Assembly: GCA_010645155.1 (NCBI GenBank)
Contig: CM021315.1
Span: forward strand, 8,043,126 to 8,107,125
DNA length: 64,000 bases
Direction of reading: 5' to 3'
Source of the DNA: Tigriopus japonicus
Lineage: Eukaryota; Arthropoda; Copepoda; Harpacticoida; Harpacticidae
Shown: one piece after another, positions 50,909 through 62,500 of the stretch
How the letters are laid out: each line of letters starts with the position of its first letter
How positions within the stretch are numbered: position 1 is the stretch's first letter
Notes under the pieces: generated by a model
What the model saw: the letters and a program-made list of their open reading frames with translations, nothing else
What the model was told of the DNA's origin: nothing
The model's database searches: none
Position numbers and translations under genes: made by a program

Positions 50909-52881
50909 AGTTCTTCCAGTGAGTGAGGTATACTCGTTGGTGTAACACTTTGGACACGGAGTTTAGTGTACACCGAATTCACCGGTATCACCCATTTCAC
51001 TAACAAATTACCAAATGGGGCTTGTCCATTAACCACTTTTGCAGCACTCGCAATTAGCAGCTAAGGATGTGAAAGTGCTTTCTACGGAAATGCACAATAG
51101 AACCAGTTAAAATGTACGATTCTGATTGTAATGATTTTCTCCTCGATTTCAGGTGTCCTTCCAACCCTAATTCGAAACACGTGGTGGCCAAGAACTTAAA
51201 TAAGATGGAGAATTATATATATAAACAACCAAAATGAGCCATTGCAGTGGTCCTTCCTTCATAGACTGTGACATTTCCTGAAAATGTTATGATACGGGAT
51301 TTATACGCGAATATCCTAAACTACTATTACTATAAAAGCGATCAATGAAGATGGAAAAAACAATCTTAAAAACTGTTAACAAAAATGTCAAAGAATGAAT
51401 AAATGTTGACGATGTACAAAAATATCAAGGGAACAAAATAATATATAGATGTCACTCAACCTCATACACCCAACAAAATGTGTCGAAAAAGGAATTACCG
51501 TGATTTCCTGATTCCAGGTGAAATTTTCAACCATAATTTAAAATGTAAGCAGCAACTAGTTTGGCACCGAAAACGTTTTCGGTTCCAATTTTGGTCAAAT
51601 CAAACACATAGCCTTGAAAGTTCAACAAGGTTGAGTTTGTTTTTTCCCACAGAGACTGAATTTCCATTATCGTTATTTTTTTCGAAAAGTATCATACCAC
51701 CTTTTTCCTTCATAGAACTAAATCAAATCTTCGCCAAGTTTCCTCGCATTTACTTTTGAAGTTTCCATTAAAAACGTTCTGGTTTCCAGCCCACATTTGG
51801 ACATGAAAAAAAGATCAATTAATATTTTTCATTTTTTTCGCAAAATTTGACAAAATTCAAGTGTTTGTTGTTTGTGTGTTTTTTTGGGGGGGGAGAGGGG
51901 GGAGTTCTCAAATTTTCGACATTTTTTTGAAAAACACGAGACTCTTTTCTTAATTTTTTCGTCACAATTTGACAAAACTCAATTATTTTTGGGAGTGTGG
52001 GGAAATTTTCAACTTCAACAACAAAAAAATGGACCCATATTTTTTTTTGACTTGAATATGTATTTGCAAGGTATGGTACGGATGGCTTATCTTTTTTGTT
52101 AGTCAAATTATATTCCTTTTACAAAAAATGTTTGTTACTCTTTCTAAAACTTCATCATCCAGCATCAAATGAAACAAGTTGATGGTTTTATCCCACATTT
52201 AAGCTTTTTCAGAAGCACTGTTGACTAAACCTAGTGTGTTCAACCAAAAATAAATTAAATCTCTGGATATAGCTACAAAGAGCGCAGAATTTTTATGGCG
52301 TAAACCACTATTGAAATAAAGAATCAACCTGCAAAACAGCATTGCTCAAGTTATCTTCACATTCCAAAAACTTTTGACTAAATCTCATTACTCCAATACC
52401 ATGTCTCTATTGACACAGTAAACCTCTCAGCAATTTTAACTTCATTGTTCTGGTCAAAGGGTTCATTGTATCGTGAGTGTACTTAAAATTGGTGTATTAA
52501 AGCTCCATTTTTGCTTCATTTACATATTCTTCAACTTATCATTGCCATTTCTATGTCAAAATATTCGGATAAAAATGATTTTTTTTTGGGTCGAAAAAAA
52601 CATGTTAATATCCGGGCCCTATTTATTATGTTTGTTTTTGGGAGAAGTTTTTGTTTAGAGTCGAGCCAAATTTTTAAAAAATCTGAGTGAACTGAAGAAA
52701 GGGGAAATTTGTTCGTTTGCATTAGATATCTAAGTTTGCAATCCTTCCCTAAATCTAAAACTTCTCGACAGAACGTTGGATATGATTCAATAATGCATTG
52801 GGTTATCGTATTTTTTTTCAATTTTATGTGACTAGTTTCTTTGAAAAATGGCTATTTATGAGTATATGAGAGAATGGCACG
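50909..52881. other. 3' flank between the Sidestep-like gene and the convergent minus-strand gene
   Basis: Contains the probable Sidestep 3' UTR and a candidate poly-A signal at 51398. A diverged tandem duplication lies at about 51834-51995: CAAAATTTGACAAAATTCAA recurs as CACAATTTGACAAAACTCAA about 119 bases later. A G-rich run (GGGGGGGGAGAGGGGGG) sits between the copies. Minus-strand AATAAA signals (TTTATT on plus) near 52621 could serve the neighbouring gene. No further gene is visible. Confidence 0.4.
51398..51403 (+). promoter_or_regulatory. Candidate polyadenylation signal of the Sidestep-like gene
   Basis: AATAAA about 490 bases after the stop codon in AT-rich sequence. It is plausible but not the only option. 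Confidence 0.4.
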
Positions 52882-53541
52882 TCAAACGAGGAGAGTTCGG
52901 AAAACAAGGCAAGAGGTGAGTCCCATGAGCGAAATCTGATACGTGGCACCGGAACCCGTAACTTCCGATACAGTAGACTGATCGCCATCCCGTTTCAGGT
53001 TCAAATTATCTGGCGTTGACGGAATATCCGGTGATGAGTCATTCTCATGTTCGCGCTCATAACTATACGAAGAAGGTCGTTCCGGAATGATGAATGAACT
53101 TTTCCCATTCTTGGAGTGGCTTTTCAAAGCTTGACCGGATATGGAACATTTTAACTCATTGTCGTGCACGATTAGAGCCGAATCGGCGTATTTCATAAAG
53201 TCCTTTTCGGTCACCTCACAAGTGGTCAACTGACAGTCTAAACAATGACCGGACGTCTCGTAAATCAGCTCCAAGAAATCCAGTGATCCATAGCCAAGGT
53301 CGTCATTGCCGATATCTTGAATAGCTTCTTTATCAAACTGGTGAGTCATGGCTCCAATGAACCATGAGAGCTTACTGCATTCGCACACAAAATGGTTCTT
53401 ATCGATGTCGATGTACTCGGACTCAGGATCTAATTTTTCAAAGGCCGGCATGGCCAAAGAACCAAAGGGCAGACTTGGGCTAGTTGTGAATTTGTTTTCG
53501 CGGAATACCAATCCCGTTTGAGATTCTGGGTTAATGAGCTC
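52882..53541 (-). CDS. Last exon of the LRR-like gene (C-terminal cysteine cap, stalk, hydrophobic tail)
   Basis: 219 residues after an AG acceptor, joined to exon 3 across a 63-base intron. It carries the CEC...C..C cysteine cap, DNELKCSISG, a polar stalk (YSYEREHENDSSPDIP) and a hydrophobic end before TGA. The short intron and matching phase make this the firmest part of the model. Confidence 0.8.
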   Translation of the reverse strand, partial: ELINPESQTGLVFRENKFTTSPSLPFGSLAMPAFEKLDPESEYIDIDKNHFVCECSKLSWFIGAMTHQFDKEAIQDIGNDDLGYGSLDFLELIYETSGHCLDCQLTTCEVTEKDFMKYADSALIVHDNELKCSISGQALKSHSKNGKSSFIIPERPSSYSYEREHENDSSPDIPSTPDNLNLKRDGDQSTVSEVTGSGATYQISLMGLTSCLVFRTLLV

Positions 53542-56500
53542 CTGAAAATAAATAAAAATATTTCATTTAGGTGCTGACACTTTACAAATTTAGATTTAAC
53601 TTACATTTTTGTTCACGGGCCTTAGAGCCATGAATGGTTTGCCAATCATGGAGTCGAAGGTGTTGCCCTGGATATCGGCAAATCCGAATTTGACGTCGAA
53701 ACTCGAGTCGTGAACGCTGACGAACACGTTGTAGGCTAGCATGAACTTGTCACACTTGAGGTAGAGGCCTCTGGTGGCCAAACTGAAGAACCGGGTCATT
53801 CCTAATGCGTTGAATTCGCCGCAGGATTCCAATTTAAAGCCCCACATTGAAACTCGGTCGAAACGACTCCCGAAAACGCTGAACTCTTTGACGTGATCAA
53901 ATTGAAAAGCCATGGATGGAACGCGTTCCATTGTGACCTCTTTTAACCAGAAACTTCCGTCCACACTGATGCCGTCAAATGACTGGCGTGAGATCTTCAA
54001 ATTGCGAATCTGGAAAACAAGTGCAATTTTGAAAGTCAATTTTGCAGTTTTCTCGGAAAGATCTGGTCCACTTGTTTGTGAGTAAGTCGACATTGGTATT
54101 AAAAAACTAAATATTTTTGTCACTTTTTGTTCAGACTGTGCAATGTAATAACATAAGTAAATAAATAGTTCTTAAACTTGATCATATTTTAATCTAAATG
54201 GAGAAGGGGTTAAACATACTTTGATTTTAAAATGGAGATAGGTTTTGCTCTTAATGATTTTTAGTAATTTGTACAAAAACACAATCTGGGCTTTGTATTT
54301 TACAACAAAACCAAGTAAGTAGGACCAGACGGATTAGAAAGTAATCCTTTCGCATTGGACATTTTTGTTGTAGGTACTGTTTAAAATATCTGAAATACTT
54401 AATGTTAAAGAGTCAACATTTTCATCAGTAATGGCACATTTGTTTGATTCTTTGATAACGTTGGAAAAAAGGCAAGATTCAAAAGTGGCCAAATAGCCAC
54501 AAACAAAGGGAAAAGGATGAAGTGAACCATTAAAGTGCACAAATGGCCACAAACATTATTTTGAAGCATGATTTAACAAATTTCGAAAAAGGCATCATGT
54601 TGAATGTTCTTCTGGCAATCCAAACAGAAAAAAATGGTTTTTTTTCAAAGGTTGATATTGAGATATAGAAGTACTTTCATATCAACATTTTGTGTGAAAA
54701 TTTGGACAAATGTAATGGACGAACTGCAGAGAAGATACAGTTAGTAATAGATCAATTTTAAGGCAAATATGTTCAAATCAAGTTATCACTTATGTTCACA
54801 TTTGCATATAAGAAATAAGTAAGGAAAGGACTTCTAAAAATCCTTCACCTGGGTGATCTGCAACTTCAAGTCTTATCATTCAACACATTACATTCAATAA
54901 ATCAAACGATTCCTGAATGGGATCCAAGAACCCTTCATCAAATGGCTCGGCAAAAGTATTTCTTTTAACCTTCAAAATTGCTCATCCCTTCAAGAGGTCC
55001 GACAAACTCTTTAGAGTAAATTGTCCGAAGAAGAAAGAACGAAAACACATGTAATCATAATCAAGTATTCTCAACGCATGTAAACAATAAAAATCTTCTC
55101 CATTCAGTCGCCCATTCGTCCACACAGTCTCACGAAAAGGAGTCATGCTGTTTGATTGGCGGACAACTAAGGGATCTGAATACATTTTGGCATCCTCACT
55201 TTCAAGATGAAGACGTGAATTCGGGATTGCCAAGAACGGGAAGATAGTACATGTAGGGCTCAAAATCGAAGACTTCATCGTAAACAAAGATACCACAGGT
55301 GTGTACTCTGTAAGCCCAATATCTTTGCTCGGGAGTCCCTTAAAGACCCCTCGAATTAAAATTTTGGACATGATGGATGGCTCCATTTAAAACCGACAAC
55401 GATTGTCCCCTCAAGCTCAGAGGAGTGTTAACGATATTCATCACAGTTGTGACATTTGACGAGCCGATTCTCTGTCCCAAGTATCTGACACTACACTCAC
55501 TTCGTACATCTACATCTACTGTAGCAGTCTATCTCTATCATGAAGAATACGAAGAAAACAGCTGTCAAGGTCGAATGAGGGTGCTTCTTCAATGGAAAGG
55601 TAAATTGTGGGTCGTTTTTGCAACGTGCCAAGTTCTCGGCAGTGGGGTGGCAAAAGTTGTCGATGGAGTCGAGTCTTATCTCTGTTGTGGGGCATAATGA
55701 ACGTCTCACACCCACAGAAGAATCGACTCGAGAATCGTGTGTGATTCACTTGGCTTCTTTTTGGCCATGATCAGTCATTCCCTGGTTGGCTCGTTTTCAA
55801 GCTGAAGAGTAATTGATTGGCATGGGTTTTTCTTGTCAAAAAAGAGTCTCGGCAAAATAGGGCTTGGTGAGCATTTGATGGCAAGTTGGTTATCTTAAGA
55901 TTGTCAAATGGAGTCGTGGGTTTTAATATCTTGAGTATGCGGTGTGAGATATTTGAGTATGCAGTCACCATGAGATCATTTTGTGACGCCTAATTAGCAT
56001 AACGTGTGATACGTTCACTAGGAATAAGTCGAGATTTTTATTGAGAAAGTATTTACAGATCGTGTGTACTGCCCCAACTCATGTACAAATGTAGGTCAAT
56101 TGTTGAGAGCATTTGAAAGTACAATTTTTGAAAGCAAAATCATAAAAAATCTTGATATTTTATCAATGTAAAGCTAGTTTTATGGCCCTGGAGTATATTA
56201 GTTAGAAAGAAGGTTTTTTTTAACTACTGAGAGTCCACTTTACAACCTATAATCATTCAGTTAACAAGCAACCTTCAAAACATTTCGAACAATGTTAAAT
56301 GTCAAATCAAACCTTGATAGAGTAGGTTATAGAGAGAAGGAATGTTCCTCAAATCTGCACTAGGGCGCCAGCTCTTTTTAGTGTTTCCATTTATTGACGC
56401 ATTGACATCTAAGCTTGCACATTATTCAGCTTTTTGCAGGTCAGTTATTTGGCCATGCTAACTCGAATTGAGTGCGAACGCATAAAGGAGAAGCCAACAA

Positions 56501-59500
56501 CTACGAATAATTTCTATTCATTACAAGGATTTTGGCGTTCTAAGTTTTGGAGAGACTGGAAGAGCTTTGATCATGGTGGTTTTGTAACGATTGTGGCGCA
56601 GCCTAATCTGCCTGAGAACCTTCAAAAACGTGCCAGTTCATTATACGTTTTTATAATGCCTGGATAAATTTACTTGAAAAGCAAAATAGTATGCAATCCA
56701 TAAACAAACTGATATACAAGTGTTTTTTGATAGATTGATGACACAAAATAAGCCCAATTTTCGAAGTGCAAAAATACTACTTATTTAGTGATTTCGACCG
56801 GACCCTAATGGCAGGAGTCTCGAAAATTCTCAGGGAATATTGAGTCTCGGTCAAATTGAATGAGCAAAACAGGGGGATATAACAGATAGGCCTGGATGAC
56901 CTGACGAACTTGTCGTCGATCTTCTTACCTCGGAGAATTCCACAATCTGAAGATGAGATGACAAACCCGTGCCAGCTTTTGCATTATACAGACGTGGGTG
57001 AACATTGACCTCGTCGGATTTTGATATCGTGATATTCTTGAGATTGGCCATTCGATTGAGAATCCGCGGGAACAGCTCGACCGAATGGCAATTTGAGATC
57101 TTTAGTTGTACTGCATTCTCGGGAGGTTCGGACACATCTTCTGTCAAGTCCCGAACGCCAACCTTGACATCCTAAAATAAAATGAAACATATTTTAATAA
57201 TCAGCACAAGATACTTTTGATCGTATTAGACTAAAAATATCCCATAGCCACTTTACTTTCCTCTCATGAAAAATGATCTCTCTTCTAACTTAAAGAATTG
57301 CTAAAATCATCAACCTTAACTTAAAACCGCGAGAGAAGTTATTGGATTACTAACGATAATGCTTCTTGGAAACAGATAGGTGAATGTCTTCTTTATTCGT
57401 ATTTTGTCCAATTTAATCAAGCAAACACTCATCTCACCTGAGAGCAAGCGTAAAACATCCCTTTTAAAGGTACAAGAGCTTTGTTTTCGGAATTCAACCT
57501 GACACGCCCTCCCTGATAAGGACTCATGAATTATTTGTTTGAATCGGAATAATGATAAGTTGTTGGGAAGAATGCATACTCTAATGAATCACGACAGGCC
57601 AAAGATTTATTAAGGATACAGGTTTGGTAGTCAGGTCATTGGCATAATTGCTAACTCGAGAAGAATCCAAAGTCCGAAGTTTTAAACCCAAGCCAAATCA
57701 TGCTCACTTTATTGAAAATTACACCTAATAACTACTTCCCATTACATAGATGTTCGGATCGATGTTATAGTTATATCTCGCATTGGAAAAAGTGTGAACA
57801 TGGTTGAGCGATTGCAAAACTCGTTTACTCACATATTTTTTTGTAATATTCCTTCCCTGCGAAGAAACATTATCCTCAATCTCACCATTCAATAAAAATT
57901 AATTGGTCTGCAAATGAAATATTAACATTCAGATCTCCTTCGCATATGTCTATTCAGCGAAATAAAGCGGATTCAAAACTTTCAACCCTTTTCCCAATAG
58001 TACCCTGGGTCGTTTTCAAAGTGCACAGATAATGGACCGACCCCATCTGATGGCCAAGCGTTGCGAGCAATTGTCTGTGATGTGAATCGGATTGGCTATT
58101 ATAGTCACTTTTAAAAGGTATCATGGAAATAGTTCCGAACGTGTTCTGGTCGGCATCGAGCTATTCTGTAGAATGACGCTCACAAGATCTATCTATCTCC
58201 AAGTGATGTTCAAATGGCAAAATAAGAGACACCTTGAGGAGCAAAAAATCTCTTTAACCCATTCACTTACACGTACGTGTAGTACACATGGGGAATTGGG
58301 GATATCTCAGGCAGAGTGCTCTATCTTCTTTTCGCAGAGATTCTTGGACACCTCTAGCGATGGACAAGGTTGTTCGAAAATTTGTGCTTTGTACGCAGAA
58401 TGCTGCAAGGGTTGTTCAACTTGAATCATGATGTTACTTTGGCCACGAGGTTAGAATTATTGAAGCTTAAAATGCATGCCAATTCTTGGAAATTTCAAAT
58501 ACGTTGTCCAAACATAAAATGAAAAAAGAACTACCGAATTCAACGGAAAACATTGAAAAGTTTTTTTCTGAATTGGAATTCATATTTACCGCAAAGATTG
58601 AAAAAGGAAATAAATTTTCTTTTCAACTTAAATCAGTCTATTTTTAAACTTTAACATTGACCATCACTAAACGCGAGAATACATTTTTTTCCGTGGAGCA
58701 GAAATCTCAGACGTTTCGCAGCGTACGGTCAGCTGAAGGTTATCGAGCGTTATCGTCAGCTGACCTTACTGCATTAAACGTCTAACATTTCAATTCCACA
58801 GCCAAAAGAAAAATAATTTCCCGCCCTTCAGCCATGACCAAAACGGAGTGTTAATGTCCAGAACATAAGTAGTCTACATCCATCTGTAGACACATGGCCA
58901 AGTTCAATTTAGCCACTTTCAAAGTCATATTTAGGGTTGCCAAGTCTCCCACATTGTTGAAAAGCACACAATATTCGTTGCTTTTTCCTCGCCTTCATAA
59001 GTTCAGCATCTCTTTTCAATGAAAGGGGAATTTGCACCCTAACCAAAAAATCGCATCCTGTGATTGTTGATGTTGAAATGTTGCTAAAACACTCCAACTG
59101 ACAAAACCCTGTTGAGACATGCCTCTTTGAGCGTTCTCGTCCGTAAAATCGAGGCTAACCCATGATCATCTTTCTCGTTTTTTTGAGTTATGGACGTCTA
59201 CGAAAATCCCTGAGGGGAAATGTCATAGAGTATTTACGATCCGGTTGGGAACGATCGACTAGGTTTTCGTTTTCGTTTGTCTCATCATGAAAAGAAGGCG
59301 TGTCTAAGGGCTTTTTTGCATGACAAATCGTGTTTTCCTTTGTGATGGCAAATTAAGGCTTGTTAATTCTCCAATGAGGTTCTCTCTTTCATAGCTTGAA
59401 TGTCACATTTTGTGAGTGTTAACATAAAGTTATAAAATTCTTTCGAGTTGATGTCAGTTAATGCACGATGATTTGTCAGATCTAACCCGCTTTTTGAGCA

Positions 59501-62500
59501 TATATGAATGAAATCCTTCATCTCTTCTGTTCAATCGAGACTTCATAAGTTTAGGTTTTGCAGAACCAGTTCTCTTTTAATTGGATGAGGTCATTATTGA
59601 GAAGTGGAGTGACAGATTCATGATAGTTTTTGATCAACAATGAGGTTGGAAACAAATGCAATAACACGATGATCGTGTTACCCTAAATTTTATGCAGTAC
59701 AGCTGAAAAGAACCCCAAAAAATAAAGGTTCAAATGTTTTGCCTTTGTGTTTTTTTTTGGCAAAAATCATCAACTTGAAAACAAATCTTTTTTGAGAAAC
59801 TAAGACTTATGTTTCCTCGTAGGAGAACATTTTCTCTCGGTCGTTGAAGAAAAAGGATCAGGCACTTTTCTGTTTGATGAATTGAGAAGGTGAGAGTATG
59901 TTTTTAACATATGTTTTTTTATCTTTGGTGCTAGGGTCGCAGGGTTGAGCCTCGCCTGGCCTGCAAAGCCAGCCGTCACAGGGTTCAATTTAATTTTTTT
60001 CCGGTAGACAGTTTCCTGTCCAATATCAGAATGGTTCTCGGTCTTTGGGTGTGGATTAACGTCTAAAGTTGCCTTGAGAAAGGTGAACCGAACCTGAGAC
60101 CTCTTTCACAATAGGAAACTGTGCGAACCACGAACCACGGTTTGAAAACGCTATCAGCCCTTGCATGAATGATTTGTTTGTGACAAATCTGCTTGACTTA
60201 ATAATGTTTATGATCAAAATTGGATATATGGTAATAGCCTCCTAAAAATGTAAAATACAAGGTAAATTTAGCTTTACATATTTTCAACTTTTTCGTTACA
60301 TAGAAAAAGTACTTTTTCGCCTTCAAAAACCACTTGTTATCTCGCCCTTTATTAATGAACAATGAGGAAGTTTGCAACATCTCAATTTTACCCAAAATGT
60401 TGAATGTGTGTAGCGCATAACTACCTCCATTAAAAAATGCATTTAATAAAAACATGAAAATCAAAAATACAAAAACGGTGTTTTTCTTGCCTACAAACTA
60501 ATGGCCTATGATTGATTGCGGAAAAAGGAAGTTGAAAGACTTTGCTTAAATAAAATAGCGACTCACAGCTCGTATGTACTTCAGACGTGCATTAGTGGAT
60601 TTGGCAAAAACTGGACCAACAGCAATTCCTGCTCATGTTACCTTGGCCAAAATCAAATGCACGATTGGGAGTGGGTAGGAGGGGCACATGATGGAAACCC
60701 TGGAAACGTATTCTGTTTTCGGAGAAAGAAAAAAAAAGAAAAAATGGGGACATTACAATACTGGTTGCTGATGAGTCAGCTCACCGTTCAAATTGGAAAG
60801 TATTTTAGTACCAAATGGTATAGCTAAAGTCTTCTTTATGGAACCAAACGAAAAAAAAACAAGCAAGAATTGTTCACTGATGATGATTTTTATTTTCCTC
60901 TCTTTAACTGTAAGAGCAAAATGTGCAAAAAGGTGATTCAATTTTCGGCAAAATTCGAAGATGAGCATTTATGTTGGTTTCCCAAGAAACTGACACCATG
61001 AAAAACCGGTAAAAAATTGGTAACCGCACACTTGCAAAGTTTCTGCACTTGATTCAATTCTTGAAAAAATATTTAAGCCTTTGAAACAGGTCTTGCAAAT
61101 CGAGCTTTGCATCCAATTTCCTTGACGATCGTACCAAGTGTGAGAGAATAGCATTTGTATGAAGTTGTCATAGGTTGATCCAGTTCACCAAGAACAGGAA
61201 GAATGTATAAAAGAGTTAGACATAAACCAAACGACCATCAGTTCGTAACAGTTTGGCAATCGAGGACAAGCATGATTTTAAAGGTATCACGACTGCAAAA
61301 GTTTTCCAAAATACACACATTTATTAAAACGTTTTATTTAGGCTGTGCTAATGTTGTGGGCCTTTTCGGCGTTAAGTTTGGGAGACAACGTGGTTCAATA
61401 TCCAGGTTTATTCTATTCTCCGACTCCAGTCCCCAGTAAGCACCCCGACGTTATTGAGCCCAAAATATGGGTAAAACCTGAACCGAAATACCCCGAGCCC
61501 AAATACCCCGAACCCAAATACCCAGAGCCCAAATACCCAGAGCCCAAATACCTCGAACCACATTATCCTGAGCCCAAATACCCAGAGCCCGAATACCCAG
61601 AGCCCAAATACCCAGAGCCCAAATACCCAGAGCCCAAATACCCAGAGCCCAAATACCCCGAACCACATTATCCTGAGCCCAAATACCCCGAGCCACATTA
61701 TCCTGAGCCCAAATACCCTGAGCCACATTATCCTGAGCTCAAATACCCTGAGCCACATTATTCTGAGCCAAAATACCCCGAGCCTCATTATCCTGAGCCC
61801 AAATATCCCGAGCATAAATACCATGAGCCAAAATACCCCGAGCCAAAATACCCTGAGCCAAAATACCCCGAGTCCCATTATCCTGAGCCTCACTATCCAG
61901 AACCTCATCATTCAGAGCCCCATTATCCCGAGCCCCATTATTCCGAGCCCCATTATCCCGAGCCCAAATATCCCGAGCATAAATACCCTGAGCCCAAATA
62001 CCCCGAGCCAAAATACCTTGAGCCAAAATACCCTGAGCCAAATTACCCCGAGTCCCGTTATCCTGAGCCTCACTATCCAGAACCTTATCATCCCGAGCCC
62101 CATTATTCTGAGCGTCATCATCCCAAACCTCATCATCCTGAGGCACATTATCCTGAACCACACCATTCCAAGCAACATTACCCTGAGCCCAAATACCCAA
62201 AGTCTTATCACCCTGAACCAAAGTACCCCACTCCTCATCATAAACTAGAACATAAAAGTGAAAAGCTGCCTTCAGAATTCATCGAACCCAATCCCGAGTA
62301 CGGATACATTAAGGGATACAAGGTGGTGGCACTTCCCGTCAAAGGTTATTTAGAGGCTGAACCATACCATCACTAAGTTGAAAATATTTATTGAAATACA
62401 TTTGTTGAACCGCTCACCATCTTTGTCTCACAATTGCACACAACATCCACTAAAGCAGGATCATTCACATTCACGTCACATTGACACCCAGGAACATGGC

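Larger units (their letters stand above)
57172..62417. other. Intron 1 of the LRR-like gene, hosting the nested repeat-protein gene
   Basis: 5.2 kb. Besides the nested gene (61206-62376) it contains an inverted repeat with E-boxes at 58727-58765 and a 14-bp palindrome TACACGTACGTGTA at 58268-58281. The stretch from 58770 to 61200 shows nothing else I can support. Confidence 0.45.

Noticed and set aside
59926..59995. tRNA-Ala-like anticodon arm (CTGGC stem, TGC anticodon)
   Set aside because: A 5-bp stem and 7-base loop are present on either strand, but acceptor, D and T arms do not pair and the B-box is incomplete. Probably a chance hairpin or a decayed tRNA-derived repeat.
61408..62241. Long minus-strand frames across the pentapeptide array
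   Set aside because: They are mirror translations of the 15-bp repeat. The plus strand has the promoter, signal peptide and splice structure.
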